In this document: piece by piece, positions 1 through 8,593 of the stretch | How positions within the stretch are numbered: the first letter of the stretch is position 1 | Layout of the letters: each line of letters opens with the position of its first letter | DNA from: Streptomyces albidoflavus | Lineage (GTDB): Bacteria; Actinomycetota; Actinomycetes; Streptomycetales; Streptomycetaceae | Direction of reading: 5' to 3' | Assembly: GCF_000719955.1 (NCBI RefSeq) | Contig: NZ_JOII01000002.1 | Coordinates: 287,159 to 351,158 of the forward strand | DNA length: 64,000 bases | The notes under the pieces: generated by a model | What the model saw: the letters and a program-made list of their open reading frames with translations, nothing else | Told to the model about the DNA's origin: nothing | Databases searched by the model: none | Position numbers and translations under genes: made by a program

Positions 1-451
1 AGGAGGTCACCGCCGCCATGACCCGCCCCTCCCGCAACAGGGTCGCGGTGTACGACTCGTCCTCGCAGTGCAGTTCGAAGCAGACGGGCAACTGCTGCGG
101 CATCCGCGTCAGCGCGGGCAGGAACCAGGTGGCCAGCGAGTCGGCGTTCACCGCGATGGGCAGCCGGGCCGGCGACCCGTCCTCGGCCACGCCCAGACCG
201 GCGCGCACCTCCCGCTCCAGCGTCGCCAGCTGACGCGCGTACCGGACGACCGTCTGCCCGGACTCGGTGGGCCGGGCCGGTTTGGTCCGCATCAGGAGCA
301 CCCGCCCGGTGGACTGCTCCAGCGCCTTGATGCGCTGGCTGACCGCGGACGGCGTCACGTGCAGCACCTTCGCGGCGGCGTCGAAGGTGCCCTCGTCCAC
401 CACGGCGAGCAGGGTACGCACCTGCTCGAACGGCAGGTCGGTCATGGCCAT
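1..451 (-). CDS. LysR-family regulator, ArgP-like (truncated by window edge)
   Basis: N-terminal ~150 residues of a LysR-type regulator; the C-terminal part of the effector domain lies outside the window. The winged helix-turn-helix occupies about residues 5-65 (FDAAAKVLHVTPSAVSQRI). The stretch LPIAVNADSLATWFLP, about residue 100, is typical of ArgP/IciA, which senses lysine and arginine and controls an exporter. The start at 451 has GGAGGG eight bases upstream; a second in-frame ATG lies at 445. It diverges from the LysE/ArgO exporter at 540, the usual ArgP-ArgO arrangement, so it probably activates that gene. Family is clear; the exact ligand is inference. Confidence 0.88.
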   Translation of the reverse strand, partial: MAMTDLPFEQVRTLLAVVDEGTFDAAAKVLHVTPSAVSQRIKALEQSTGRVLLMRTKPARPTESGQTVVRYARQLATLEREVRAGLGVAEDGSPARLPIAVNADSLATWFLPALTRMPQQLPVCFELHCEDESYTATLLREGRVMAAVTS

Positions 452-539
452 CCCGCTCACCCTCCACCTTCAGCCTCACTCATGCTACGTAAGAAACTTT
501 AGCTGGACTGATGGCGGACCGATCCTTAGCGTTACTGCC

Positions 540-1166
540 ATGACCAGCAGCTTCGTCCCCGCGGCCGCCGCCGGATTCGGCACCGGCCTCTCCCTGATCG
601 TCGCGATCGGCGCCCAGAACGCCTTCGTCCTCCGGCAGGGCCTGCGCCGCCAGGCCGTCCTCGCGGTGGTCGTCATCTGCGCCCTCTCCGACGCCGCGCT
701 GATCGCCCTCGGCGTCGCGGGGCTGGGAGCCGTGGTCACCGCCTGGCCCGCCGCGCTGACCGTCGTCGGCCTGGCCGGCGGCTGCTTCCTCCTCTGCTAC
801 GGCGCGCTGGCCGCCGTCCGCGCGCTGCGCCCCGGCGACGGGCAGGCCCTGTCCACCCGGGGCACCACCACGGGTTCCGTCCGGGCGGCGGTCCTCACCT
901 GCCTCGCCCTGACCTGGCTCAACCCGCACGTCTACCTGGACACCGTGCTGATGCTGGGCTCGATCGCCGCCGACCGGGGCCCGCTGCGCTGGGTCTTCGG
1001 GGCCGGGGCGATGCTGGCCAGCCTGGCCTGGTTCGCCGGACTCGGCTACGGCGCCCGCCTGCTCAGCGGGGTACTGGCCCGCCCGGCCGCCTGGCGCGTC
1101 CTCGACTCCCTGGTGGCCGTCACGATGCTCGCCATGGGGGCGACGCTGCTGCTGCGTACGGTCTGA
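540..1166 (+). CDS. LysE/ArgO-family amino-acid exporter
   Basis: Membrane protein of 208 residues, the usual LysE/RhtB size, with about six hydrophobic segments. The N-terminal GLSLIVAIGAQNAFVLRQG (about residues 13-31) is the LysE/ArgO signature, and LTWLNPHVYLDT in the middle is the conserved Asn-Pro region. Function by family: export of arginine, lysine or analogues across the cytoplasmic membrane. I chose ATG 540 because homology begins there and because TAGCGT at 527-532 lies seven bases before it, indicating leaderless transcription; the open frame itself extends further upstream. Regulated most likely by the divergent ArgP-like gene. Confidence 0.9.
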   Translation: MTSSFVPAAAAGFGTGLSLIVAIGAQNAFVLRQGLRRQAVLAVVVICALSDAALIALGVAGLGAVVTAWPAALTVVGLAGGCFLLCYGALAAVRALRPGDGQALSTRGTTTGSVRAAVLTCLALTWLNPHVYLDTVLMLGSIAADRGPLRWVFGAGAMLASLAWFAGLGYGARLLSGVLARPAAWRVLDSLVAVTMLAMGATLLLRTV

Positions 1167-1188
1167 CCTGCGGAACGCGGGCTGCCGC

Positions 1189-2430
1189 CTAAGCGGACCC
1201 CAGCTCCGGAAGCTCCGCCCGCCGCAGCGCCGGGACGGCGAGGCCGAGCGCAGCGGCGAGCAGGCAGATCGCGCCGCAGCCGGCGAAGAACGTGGCCGCG
1301 CCCCAGAGCTCCACGGTGATGCCGACGGCGGGGAAGAGCACCGGGGCCAGGCCGAGGGTGCACAGGGTGGTGACCGAGGTGACGCGGCCGAGGTAGCGGG
1401 GGTCGGTCGCCGTCTGGACCAGCGCCCCCGTCAAGGTGGTGGCGAATCCGCTGGTCAGGCCGATCAGAGCGCCGAAGGCGACGGCCACGGTCAGGGAGGG
1501 CGCCTGGCCCAGGCCCACGGCCCCCGCGGCCGTGACGAGCAGGGCCGCCGCCATCGCCGCCCCCGCCCTCGGTACCCGCGGTGCCACGGTGAGCAGCAGC
1601 GCGGAGGCCGTGGCGCCCACGCTGAACGCGCTCGCCACCCACCCCATGCCCACCGCACCCCAGCCGCGCTCGTCGGCCAGGAGCACCAGTCCGGTGGCGA
1701 CGGGCCCGCTGAAGCACATCTCGCTCAGCCCGATCACCACGACCAGCGGCGCCAGCAGCCGGTGGCGGCGGACGTAGCGCAGCCCGTCCCTCAGCTCTCC
1801 TCGCGCGGAGTCGCGCTGCGGCGGTCCGGCCACCGGGGTGACGCGCACGGTGAGCAGGGTGGCGAGGGAGACGGCGAAGAGCACCCCCGCCACGGCGAAC
1901 GCGCCCTCCGCTCCCCCGGCCACCAGCACGGCCCCCGCCACGAGCGGTCCCACGGCGTTGCTCAGCCGGATCGACAGTCCGCGCATCCCCTGGACGCGGG
2001 CGAGCTGGTCGGCTGTCGTGATGCGCGGTGGCAGCGCTCCCACCGCCGGCATGAAGACCGCGTCCACCACACCGAAGATCAGCGCGACGAGGGCCAGCAG
2101 CCACAGGTGCGCGGGCGCCAGCGCGAGGGCCGCGGCGGCGAGGAGGATCACCACGCAGCGGACCCCGTCGCTGAGGACGGCGACCCGGCGCGGCCCGAAC
2201 CGGTCGGCCACCACGCCGCCGCCGAGCATGAGGACCGCACGGGGGACGGCCCCGGCCGCGACCACCAGCCCCACCTGCGAGGGCCCGCCCGCACGCGTGG
2301 CGGCCCAGGACAGCGCGAGGAAGAAGACGACATCGCCCGCAACGGAGGCGGTGTACGCGGTCAGCCAGCGCAGGACGTTGGCGTCCCCGTAGGCGGGCCG
2401 CGCGGGCACGGCCACGTCCTGGGCACTCAT
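1189..2430 (-). CDS. MFS transporter
   Basis: Protein of 413 residues with about twelve hydrophobic segments, the standard major-facilitator length. The DRFGPRR motif after the second segment (about residues 76-82) matches the MFS loop 2-3 signature. Probably a drug or metabolite efflux pump of the enterobactin-exporter-like group; the substrate cannot be read from sequence. Its ATG overlaps the TGA of the upstream ArsR-type regulator (ATGA at 2427-2430), so the two are co-transcribed and translationally coupled, which suggests the regulator controls this pump. It converges on the LysE gene with 22 bases between. Confidence 0.88.
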   Translation of the reverse strand: MSAQDVAVPARPAYGDANVLRWLTAYTASVAGDVVFFLALSWAATRAGGPSQVGLVVAAGAVPRAVLMLGGGVVADRFGPRRVAVLSDGVRCVVILLAAAALALAPAHLWLLALVALIFGVVDAVFMPAVGALPPRITTADQLARVQGMRGLSIRLSNAVGPLVAGAVLVAGGAEGAFAVAGVLFAVSLATLLTVRVTPVAGPPQRDSARGELRDGLRYVRRHRLLAPLVVVIGLSEMCFSGPVATGLVLLADERGWGAVGMGWVASAFSVGATASALLLTVAPRVPRAGAAMAAALLVTAAGAVGLGQAPSLTVAVAFGALIGLTSGFATTLTGALVQTATDPRYLGRVTSVTTLCTLGLAPVLFPAVGITVELWGAATFFAGCGAICLLAAALGLAVPALRRAELPELGSA

Positions 2431-3044
2431 TCGTCACCCGCCGGAGGCCGGGCCGTACCCGGCACCGGAAACGCCTGGAGCTGCAGCGCCACGGGGACGG
2501 CGCCCTCGCTCTCCCCGCCGTCGGCGCGATACCGCTCGATCACCTCGAAGATCTCCGCCCGCATCCGGTGCACGTCGGCCGGGGTCAGCCGGAGGAGGAA
2601 GTCGCTGTAGGTGATGACGTCGAGCCATTCCCCGGGGATCCGGGGCAGTTCCTGCGCCGACCTGCGCAGCCGGTCCGCCGCGGCGAGGGCCACCGCGTGG
2701 GTGTACCCGAGCCCGGCCTCGCGCTCCGCGCCGGAAGCGGCGGCGGGGTCGTGGATCGACTGGCGGTGCGCGGACCGCCACCACCGTTCGCGTCCGGTGC
2801 CGCGCCCCGGCTCCTCCACGATCAGTCCCCCGGCGGCGAGACGGCGCAGGTGGTAGCTGGCCGCCCCTGGATTGATGCCGAGTTCCCCGGCGATCCGGCC
2901 CGCGGTGGACGGGCCGCGCTCACGCAGCAGGGAGAGCACGTTCAGCCGTAGCGGGTGGGCGAGCACGCGCAGTGCGGCCGTGTCGAGTTCGATGTCCCGC
3001 GCAAAGGAGTCCGCGTCCGCGGACGCGGCGGAGGGATCGGTCAT
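2427..3044 (-). CDS. ArsR/HTH_20-type winged-helix regulator
   Basis: Protein of 205 residues. The winged helix lies near residues 20-95 (VLAHPLRLNVLSLLRERG, then GRIAGELGINPGAASYHLRRL). The C-terminal half resembles the ligand domain found in regulators next to MFS pumps. No metal-binding Cys pair of true ArsR is seen, so it probably senses a small molecule. First gene of a two-gene operon with the MFS pump. TACTCT at 3051-3056 (minus strand) lies six bases before the ATG, indicating a leaderless mRNA, and a dyad at 3063-3074 sits just upstream of that hexamer, fitting autorepression. Confidence 0.85.
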   Translation of the reverse strand: MTDPSAASADADSFARDIELDTAALRVLAHPLRLNVLSLLRERGPSTAGRIAGELGINPGAASYHLRRLAAGGLIVEEPGRGTGRERWWRSAHRQSIHDPAAASGAEREAGLGYTHAVALAAADRLRRSAQELPRIPGEWLDVITYSDFLLRLTPADVHRMRAEIFEVIERYRADGGESEGAVPVALQLQAFPVPGTARPPAGDE

Positions 3045-3050
3045 GCGCCG

Positions 3051-3074
3051 AGAGTAGAGTCACAACAGTTGTTG
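3051..3074 (-). promoter_or_regulatory. Leaderless promoter and dyad operator of the ArsR/MFS operon
   Basis: On the minus strand the -10 hexamer TACTCT (3056-3051) is followed by six bases and the ATG at 3044. A perfect dyad CAACA-N2-TGTTG occupies 3063-3074, inside the -35 to -10 spacer. Position and symmetry fit a repressor site for the regulator encoded immediately downstream. No binding data; inference from geometry. Confidence 0.55.
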
Positions 3075-3172
3075 CGAAAGAGTCGTTGTGAGAATCGGCC
3101 GGAACCCAACTCTCTTACGGACAGGATCAGTTCGGAGCGTTCCGGCGGGGCGTTCCGGCGACGGTGCCGGAA

Positions 3173-3208
3173 CCTCCTCCGGCCCGCGCGTCCGCGGGCC
3201 GGAGGAGG
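3173..3208 (-). terminator. Hairpin terminator of tuf3
   Basis: Perfect 16-bp inverted repeat (arms 3173-3188 and 3193-3208) with a four-base loop, starting 25 bases past the tuf3 stop. No U-tract follows, as is usual in streptomycetes. It could act in both directions. Confidence 0.8.
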
Positions 3209-3233
3209 CCGAGAGGAGAGCCGGCCTCCCGGC

Positions 3234-4406
3234 TCAGCCCAGCACCTCCTGCACCGTGCCCGCCCCCACGGTCCTGCCGCCCTCACGGACGGCGAAGCCG
3301 AGGCCGGGCTCCAGCGGTACCTCGCGGCCCAGCTCGACGGTCAGGGTGACGGTCTCGCCGGGCCGGGCGACAGCCGCCTCACCGAGGTCGATGTCCCCGA
3401 CGACGTCCGCCGTACGCAGGTAGAACTGCGGGCGGTAGCCGGTGACCACCGGGGTGCCCCGGCCGCCCTCCCGGCCGGGGAGCAGGTAGACCCGCGCGGT
3501 GAAGCGGCGGCGCGGGGTGACACTGCCGGGCGCCGCCACGACATGGCCACGGCGCACCGCGTCACGGGCGACGCCGCGCAGCAGCAGCGCCACGTTGTCG
3601 CCGGCCTGGGCCGACTCCATCGGCTTGCCGAAGGTCTCGACACCGGTGACGACGGTCTCCACCCCGGCGCCGAGCACCTCGACGCGGTCGCCGACGCGGA
3701 CGGTGCCGCGCTCGACGGCGCCGGTGACGACGGTGCCCCGGCCGGTGATGGTCAGGACGTTCTCCACCGGCAGCAGGAAGGGCGCGTCGACGTACCGCTC
3801 GGGCATCGGCACATAGGTGTCGACGGCGTCGAGCAGCCCCTGGACCGCCTCCGTCCAGCGCGGGTCCCCCTCCAGCGCCCGGAGTCCGGAGACCCGGACC
3901 ACCGGCACCTCGGAGCCCGGGTAGCCGTGCCGGTCGAGCAGGTCGCGGACCTCCAGTTCGACCAGGTCGGTCAGCTCCTCGTCCCCGGCGTCGGCCTTGT
4001 TGAGGGCGACGACGAGGTGGTCGACGCCGACCTGCCGGGCGAGCAGGACGTGCTCGGCGGTCTGCGGCATGACCCCGTCGAGGGCGGAGACCACCAGGAT
4101 CGCGCCGTCGAGCTGGGCCGCGCCGGTGACCATGTTCTTCACATAGTCGGCGTGGCCCGGCATGTCGACGTGGGCGTAGTGGCGGGTGTCGGTCTCGTAC
4201 TCGACGTGGGCGATGTTGATGGTGATGCCGCGCCGCGCCTCCTCGGGCGCCCGGTCGATGCGGTCGAAGGGCACGAAGGTGCCGGAGCCCCGCTCGCTGA
4301 GGACCTTGGTGATGGCGGCGGTGAGGGTGGTCTTGCCGTGGTCGACGTGGCCCATCGTGCCGATGTTCAGGTGGGGCTTGGTACGCAGGTATGCCGTCTT
4401 GGGCAT
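3234..4406 (-). CDS. tuf3: Elongation factor Tu, divergent EF-Tu3 type
   Basis: GTPase of 390 residues that delivers aminoacyl-tRNA to the ribosome. P-loop GHVDHGKTT is at 19-27, switch I carries [14 protein letters not shown]3 is DMPGH and G4 is NKAD; domains 2 and 3 follow at about 205 to the end. It is shorter and more divergent than housekeeping EF-Tu1 (about 397 residues): DMPGH and NKAD replace the usual DCPGH/DAPGH and NKCD, the pattern of the second, stress-associated tuf3 of Streptomyces. Known of the family: S. coelicolor tuf3 is induced by the stringent response, and S. ramocissimus EF-Tu3 resists EF-Tu-targeting antibiotics. It stands alone, not in the str operon. AAGGACATCACC precedes the ATG. 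A leader ORF and hairpin lie upstream. Confidence 0.93.
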   Translation of the reverse strand: MPKTAYLRTKPHLNIGTMGHVDHGKTTLTAAITKVLSERGSGTFVPFDRIDRAPEEARRGITINIAHVEYETDTRHYAHVDMPGHADYVKNMVTGAAQLDGAILVVSALDGVMPQTAEHVLLARQVGVDHLVVALNKADAGDEELTDLVELEVRDLLDRHGYPGSEVPVVRVSGLRALEGDPRWTEAVQGLLDAVDTYVPMPERYVDAPFLLPVENVLTITGRGTVVTGAVERGTVRVGDRVEVLGAGVETVVTGVETFGKPMESAQAGDNVALLLRGVARDAVRRGHVVAAPGSVTPRRRFTARVYLLPGREGGRGTPVVTGYRPQFYLRTADVVGDIDLGEAAVARPGETVTLTVELGREVPLEPGLGFAVREGGRTVGAGTVQEVLG

Positions 4407-4459
4407 GGTGATGTCCTTCTCCGGAAGGCGGGACGATCCGGGACCCCGGGCTCTGGCCG

Positions 4460-4500
4460 ACCCTCCCCCTGCGGGGTCCGCCGGACGTTCCGGGGAGGGT
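4460..4500 (-). promoter_or_regulatory. Hairpin in the tuf3 leader, possible attenuator
   Basis: Inverted repeat with arms 4460-4468 and 4492-4500 (ACCCTCCCC/GGGGAGGGT) and a shorter nested dyad (GTCC/GGAC) in its loop. On the transcribed strand the hairpin begins on the last base of the stop codon of a 32-codon ORF and ends about 55 bases before tuf3. Placement suggests leader-peptide-coupled control, but no U-run is present, so terminator activity is uncertain. Confidence 0.4.
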
Positions 4501-4598
4501 CAGCTTCGTGCGCCGTCGAAGCCGTCGAAGGGGAAACCGGCACCCTTCGCAGCGTCCGCGACTGCGGACGTGGCTGCGGGAAAGGCGTACCGGGACAT
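4500..4598 (-). CDS. Possible leader ORF upstream of tuf3
   Basis: ORF of 32 codons (MSRYAFPAATSAVADAAKGA then GFPFDGFDGARS), preceded by AGGA at eight bases. Its stop codon overlaps the first base pair of the hairpin at 4460-4500. The peptide is rich in Ala, Phe and Gly but has no run of one amino acid, so it does not look like a classical amino-acid attenuator. It may be a short translated leader, or the remnant of nothing more than an open frame. A GC-rich genome gives many such ORFs, so confidence is low. Confidence 0.35.
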   Translation of the reverse strand: MSRYAFPAATSAVADAAKGAGFPFDGFDGARS

Positions 4599-4738
4599 GG
4601 CCCACATCCTGGCCGAAGGGAGCGGGGGCGTCGAGCGATTTACCCGCCGCCCGGACACCACGCAAGCCGGGCAGCCCCCGTACCCCGCTGACGCGGCCCG
4701 CAGGGCGATCACCCCGTTCTGTCGGTTACGCTCCCCGA

Positions 4739-5461
4739 ATGGCGTCCCCCACCACCGCACCGGTGGCTCCTGTCCGCCCCGCGCGGTCCGCGGCGGTGCG
4801 CTGCGCACGGCTGCTGATGTCGCCGTGGTCGCGGCTCTCCCTGCTGGTGCTGGTGCTGGTCTCGGCCGGGGCGGCGATGCTGGTCCTGGAGCCGCAGCAG
4901 CTGCTCACCACGGGCATCCCCGCGGCCCTCGGCACGGGTGCGGCGGCGCTGCTCTTCGCCGCCGGGTACGGGATCTGCACGGCCGCGTTCGTGCCCCGGC
5001 CGCTGCTGAACCTCGCGGCGGGCGCCCTGTTCGGCTCGGCCACCGGTGTGGTCGCGGCGGTCGCGGGGACCGTGGTCGGGGCGGGCATCGCCTTCGGGCT
5101 GGGGCGGCTGCTGGGCCAGGACGCGCTGCGCCCGCTGCTGCGCGGCCGCTGGCTGAAGGCGGCCGACGGGCAGCTGAGCCGGCACGGCTTCCGCTCGATG
5201 CTGGCGGTGCGGCTCTTCCCCGGCGTGCCGTTCGCCGCCGCCAACTACTGCGCCGCCGTCTCCCGGATCGGCTGGACGCCGTTCCTGCTGGCGACGGCGG
5301 TGGGCTCGGTGCCGAACACCGCCGCGTACGTGCTGGCCGGGTCGACGGCCGCCTCGCCGACCTCCCCGGTCTTCCTCGCCTCGGCCGGGTTCATCGCCCT
5401 CTCCGCACTGGCCGCCTCGGTCTTCGCCTGGCGCAGGCGGCACCGGCTCGGCTCCGGCTGA
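4739..5461 (+). CDS. TVP38/TMEM64 (SNARE-associated, DedA-like) membrane protein
   Basis: Membrane protein of 240 residues with about five or six hydrophobic segments. The central region, about 85-180, has the TVP38/VTT features: PLLNLAAGALFG, then GRLLGQD, and LRLFPGVPFAAANYCAAVSRI with the Phe-Pro-Gly-x-Pro motif of this superfamily. Related proteins are linked to lipid scrambling and undecaprenyl-phosphate or phospholipid recycling; the substrate here is unknown. The ATG at 4739 is chosen because TACGCT (4727-4732) lies six bases before it, the leaderless arrangement; the frame is open far upstream. It diverges from tuf3. Confidence 0.82.
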   Translation: MASPTTAPVAPVRPARSAAVRCARLLMSPWSRLSLLVLVLVSAGAAMLVLEPQQLLTTGIPAALGTGAAALLFAAGYGICTAAFVPRPLLNLAAGALFGSATGVVAAVAGTVVGAGIAFGLGRLLGQDALRPLLRGRWLKAADGQLSRHGFRSMLAVRLFPGVPFAAANYCAAVSRIGWTPFLLATAVGSVPNTAAYVLAGSTAASPTSPVFLASAGFIALSALAASVFAWRRRHRLGSG

Positions 5462-5537
5462 CCCGCCGCGCGGGGGGCTGGCTCGATCTTCCCGGCGGGG
5501 CGGGACGCGCGGGCCACGGCCGGGTTGGATGGGCCGT

Positions 5538-6431
5538 ATGGATGACCTGGTGACGGACGACAAGCGGCGGCCCGACCCCGCCGACCGGCGGCTGATGGCG
5601 GTCAACGAGGCGAACTGGGACGCCCGGACCCCCGTCCACACGGCGAGCGACTTCTACGGCCTCGCCGACGACGCCCAGGCGCTCGACCCGGCGCGCTGGT
5701 TCGCCCCGTACGAGTGGGAGGACCTCGGGGAGCTGGCCGGGCGGGACCTGGTCCACCTCCAGTGCCACCTGGGGACCGAGACGCTGGTCCTGGCCGGCAA
5801 GGGCGCCCGGGCGACCGGGCTCGACCTCTCCGGGGCCTCGGTGGCGGCCGCCCGGGAGCTGGCGGCGCGGCAGGAGTCCGGGCCGATGGCCGGGACCCGT
5901 TACGTTCAGGCCAATGTCTACGACGCCGTGGAGGCGCTCGGCGTGGCCCGCTTCGACGTGGTGTACACGGGCAAGGGCGCCCTGTGCTACCTGCCGGACC
6001 TGGACCGCTGGGCCGCGGTGGTGGCCGGTCTGCTGCGCCCGGGCGGGATGCTCTACCTCGCCGAGTTCCACCCGCTGCTCAACTCCTTCGGCCCGACGCC
6101 GACCGCCGAGGCCGGGACTCCGCTGGTGCTCCGCCACGACTACCTGGCCGGGCGCGGGGCGATCCGCCGGGACGCCACGTACACGTACACCGACGGGCCG
6201 CCGGTGGAGGGGGCGACGGAGAGCGTCGAGTGGATGCACGGGCTCGGCGAGGTGGTGACCGCGCTGACCGGGGCGGGGCTGGTGATCGAGCTGCTGCGGG
6301 AGGACGAGGAGCTGCCCTTCCCGCGCTGGCCCGAGATGGTGCGTACGGAGTCCGGGCGGTGGCGGCTGCCGGACGCGGCGCCGCGCGTTCCGCTGCTCTT
6401 CGCGCTGCGGGCGCGCCGCCCGGTGGCGTAG
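5538..6431 (+). CDS. Class I SAM-dependent methyltransferase
   Basis: Protein of 297 residues. The SAM-binding motif I is degenerate (DLVHLQCHLGTETLVLA, about residues 66-82), followed by the acidic motif II (GLDLSG) and the motif around LLRPGGMLYLAEFHPL. The C-terminal part WMHGLGEVVTALTGAGLVIELLRE is typical of methyltransferases related to the ubiE/Methyltransf_25 group. Substrate unknown. ATG 5538 is preferred over ATG 5529 because TTGGAT (5525-5530) stands seven bases before it as a likely -10. No neighbour shares an obvious pathway; a strong terminator follows. Confidence 0.85.
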   Translation: MDDLVTDDKRRPDPADRRLMAVNEANWDARTPVHTASDFYGLADDAQALDPARWFAPYEWEDLGELAGRDLVHLQCHLGTETLVLAGKGARATGLDLSGASVAAARELAARQESGPMAGTRYVQANVYDAVEALGVARFDVVYTGKGALCYLPDLDRWAAVVAGLLRPGGMLYLAEFHPLLNSFGPTPTAEAGTPLVLRHDYLAGRGAIRRDATYTYTDGPPVEGATESVEWMHGLGEVVTALTGAGLVIELLREDEELPFPRWPEMVRTESGRWRLPDAAPRVPLLFALRARRPVA

Positions 6432-6441
6432 TCCGGGCGCC

Positions 6442-6473
6442 TTCGCCCCCGCCAGGGTCACGGCGGGGGCGAA
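6442..6473 (+). terminator. Hairpin terminator after methyltransferase gene
   Basis: Perfect 12-bp stem (6442-6453 with 6462-6473) and an eight-base loop, ten bases past the methyltransferase stop. The next gene starts at 6514, so this separates the two transcription units. Confidence 0.75.
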
Positions 6474-6513
6474 CTGCTGGATTCAACGGGGCCGTTCGGG
6501 TCACAAGGCAGCT

Positions 6514-7266
6514 ATGTCGCCCAAGGACGCAAGACCCCGGAAGGGCGCCGCCGACCAGGTGGCGCCGGAGTACGACGCCGACCGCCCGGACCCGCCGCAC
6601 GCGGGGACCGGGGGTGTCCGGGAGCGCCGGCGCGCCCCGTGGTGGGTGAAGATGCTGGCGTTCTTCACCGGACTCCTCCTGCTGTTCTTCGCGGTCACCC
6701 GGCTGGACCTGGTGCCGGGGCTCGACGATGTGTTCGGCAGCGAGACGAAGGACCGCACCGGTCCGGCGGTGCTCAAGTCGATCCGCGACATGAGCAGCTA
6801 CCAGGCCGCCTCCGGCAACTTCCAGGTCGTGGTCGACCTGGAGAAGGACACCAAGTACGTGCCCGACGCCATCAAGGGCACCCGGACCCTCTTCGTCGGC
6901 GCGGGCACCGTCGGCGCCTCCGTCGACCTCGGCGGGATCGGCGACGACGCGGTCACGGTGAACGAGGAGCGGACCCGTGCCGAGATCCGGCTGCCGCACG
7001 CGGAGCTCGGCAAGCCGGCGCTCGACGCGGACCGCAGCTACACCGTCTCCAAGCAGCGGGGCCTGCTCGACCGGCTGGGCGACTTCATCTCGGACAACCC
7101 GGGCAGCGAACAGGCCGTCAACAAGCTGGCCGTACGGCACATCGGCGACGCCGCCAAGGAGAGCGGCCTGGTCTCCCGCGCCGAACGGAACACCACCGGC
7201 ATGCTGCAAGGGCTGCTGACCTCGCTGGGCTTCAAGGAGGTCACCGTCGTCTACGGCGACAAGTGA
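6514..7266 (+). CDS. DUF4230 membrane-anchored protein
   Basis: Protein of 250 residues: a charged N-terminus (1-42), one membrane segment at about 45-63 (WWVKMLAFFTGLLLLFFAV), then an extracytoplasmic DUF4230 domain that begins with LKSIRDMSSYQAASGNFQVVV. Function of the family is unknown; it is common in actinobacteria and Bacteroidetes. The last residues (GLLTSLGFKEVTVVYGD) form the conserved end of the domain. A modest AAGG precedes the ATG by five to six bases. Flanked by terminators on both sides, so it is monocistronic. Confidence 0.82.
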   Translation: MSPKDARPRKGAADQVAPEYDADRPDPPHAGTGGVRERRRAPWWVKMLAFFTGLLLLFFAVTRLDLVPGLDDVFGSETKDRTGPAVLKSIRDMSSYQAASGNFQVVVDLEKDTKYVPDAIKGTRTLFVGAGTVGASVDLGGIGDDAVTVNEERTRAEIRLPHAELGKPALDADRSYTVSKQRGLLDRLGDFISDNPGSEQAVNKLAVRHIGDAAKESGLVSRAERNTTGMLQGLLTSLGFKEVTVVYGDK

Positions 7267-7279
7267 GGCCCGTCGCCGC

Positions 7280-7318
7280 GCGCCGGCGGGCCGGGGACCA
7301 CCCCCGGCCTGCCGGCGC
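7280..7318 (+). terminator. Hairpin terminator after DUF4230 gene
   Basis: Long near-perfect stem: GCGCCGGC (7280-7287) pairs with 7311-7318 and the inner GGCCGGGG with CCCCGGCC. It starts 14 bases past the stop. Confidence 0.75.
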
Positions 7319-7546
7319 GTCACTTTGCGTACACCTTCCGGCCCACGACCCGCCTGTGCGGGCGTCGCCCCCCGGCCACCTGACGGCGTTACGCTGCCCG
7401 GGCCGGGGGCGCGATCCGGGGCATACCGCACCTTTCGCACCCGTCGGCACCGCCTGACGCCACGTCGGGCGGCCCTGCCCGCACCGCGACGGCGCCCCGG
7501 GAACACCGGCCGCCACGCACGACGCTCCCCGGACGGCCTGCCTTCC

Positions 7547-8434
7547 ATGTCCTGGTTCGAATCCTTCATCCTCGGGCTGGTCCAGGGACTCACCGAGTTC
7601 CTGCCGATCTCCTCCAGCGCCCATCTGCGGCTGACCGCGGCCTTCGCGGGCTGGCACGACCCGGGCGCGGCGTTCACCGCGATCACCCAGATCGGCACCG
7701 AGGCGGCCGTCCTCATCTACTTCCGCAAGGACATCGCCACCATCGTGGGCGCCTGGTGCCGTTCGGTGGTCGCGATGGTCCGCCGGGACGGCTCGATGCA
7801 GGGCAACCACGACGCGCAGCTCGGCTGGCTGGTCATCATCGGCTCGATCCCGATCGGCGTGCTCGGCGTGACGCTCAAGGACCAGATCGAGGGCCCGTTC
7901 CGGGACCTGAGACTGATCGCGACCACCCTAATCGTGATGGGCCTGGTGCTGGGCCTCGCCGACCGGCTGGCGGCCCGCGCCGAGACCGGCGGCGGCCGGC
8001 ACCGGGCGAACGGCGGCAAGACCCTGCGCGACCTGGGCGTCCGCGACGGCCTGATCTACGGCTGCTGCCAGGCCCTGGCCCTGGTCCCCGGCGTCTCCCG
8101 CTCCGGTGCCACCATCAGCGGCGGTCTGCTGATGGGCTACACCCGCGAGGCCGCCGCCCGCTACTCGTTCCTGCTGGCCGTACCGGCCGTCCTCGCCTCC
8201 GGCTTCTACGAGCTGCGCGACGCGGGCGAGGGGCACGTCGCGTGGGGCCAGACCGTCTTCGCCACCCTGGTCGCCTTCGTGGTCGGGTACGCGGTGATCG
8301 CCTGGTTCATGCGGTTCATCACCACCCGCAGCTTCATGCCGTTCGTCTACTACCGGGTGGCCCTGGGCATTCTGATCTTCATCCTGGTGGCGGCCGGGGT
8401 CCTGAGTCCGCACGCGGGCGAGTCGGCGGCCTGA
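7547..8434 (+). CDS. uppP: Undecaprenyl-diphosphatase UppP (BacA)
   Basis: Integral membrane enzyme of 295 residues that hydrolyses undecaprenyl diphosphate to the monophosphate, recycling the lipid carrier of cell-wall synthesis and giving bacitracin tolerance. Both catalytic signatures are present: LVQGLTEFLPISSSAH (about 11-26, with Glu17 and the Ser/His set) and LVPGVSRSGATI in the middle. Length and about eight membrane segments match the family. ATG 7547 begins exactly where family homology begins, although no clear ribosome site is visible. Streptomycetes usually hold more than one UppP-type enzyme. Confidence 0.95.
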   Translation: MSWFESFILGLVQGLTEFLPISSSAHLRLTAAFAGWHDPGAAFTAITQIGTEAAVLIYFRKDIATIVGAWCRSVVAMVRRDGSMQGNHDAQLGWLVIIGSIPIGVLGVTLKDQIEGPFRDLRLIATTLIVMGLVLGLADRLAARAETGGGRHRANGGKTLRDLGVRDGLIYGCCQALALVPGVSRSGATISGGLLMGYTREAAARYSFLLAVPAVLASGFYELRDAGEGHVAWGQTVFATLVAFVVGYAVIAWFMRFITTRSFMPFVYYRVALGILIFILVAAGVLSPHAGESAA

Positions 8435-8593
8435 GCCCCTTTTGGTCCGTTTCATTCGCCTATCGGGTGGTCTGCTGTCACACTCGCAGACGGGAGTGGG
8501 CACCTCCGGCACGTCCGGACCGCCCGCGTGGAGCGCCCGCCCCGTCCGGCGGCGGGCCCCTCCCGTCCGCACAGGTGAGGCAGCGAGTACGAC

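Noticed and set aside
2955..4691. Open frame of 578 codons antisense to tuf3
   Set aside because: The opposing strand encodes a clear EF-Tu; this frame is its complement.
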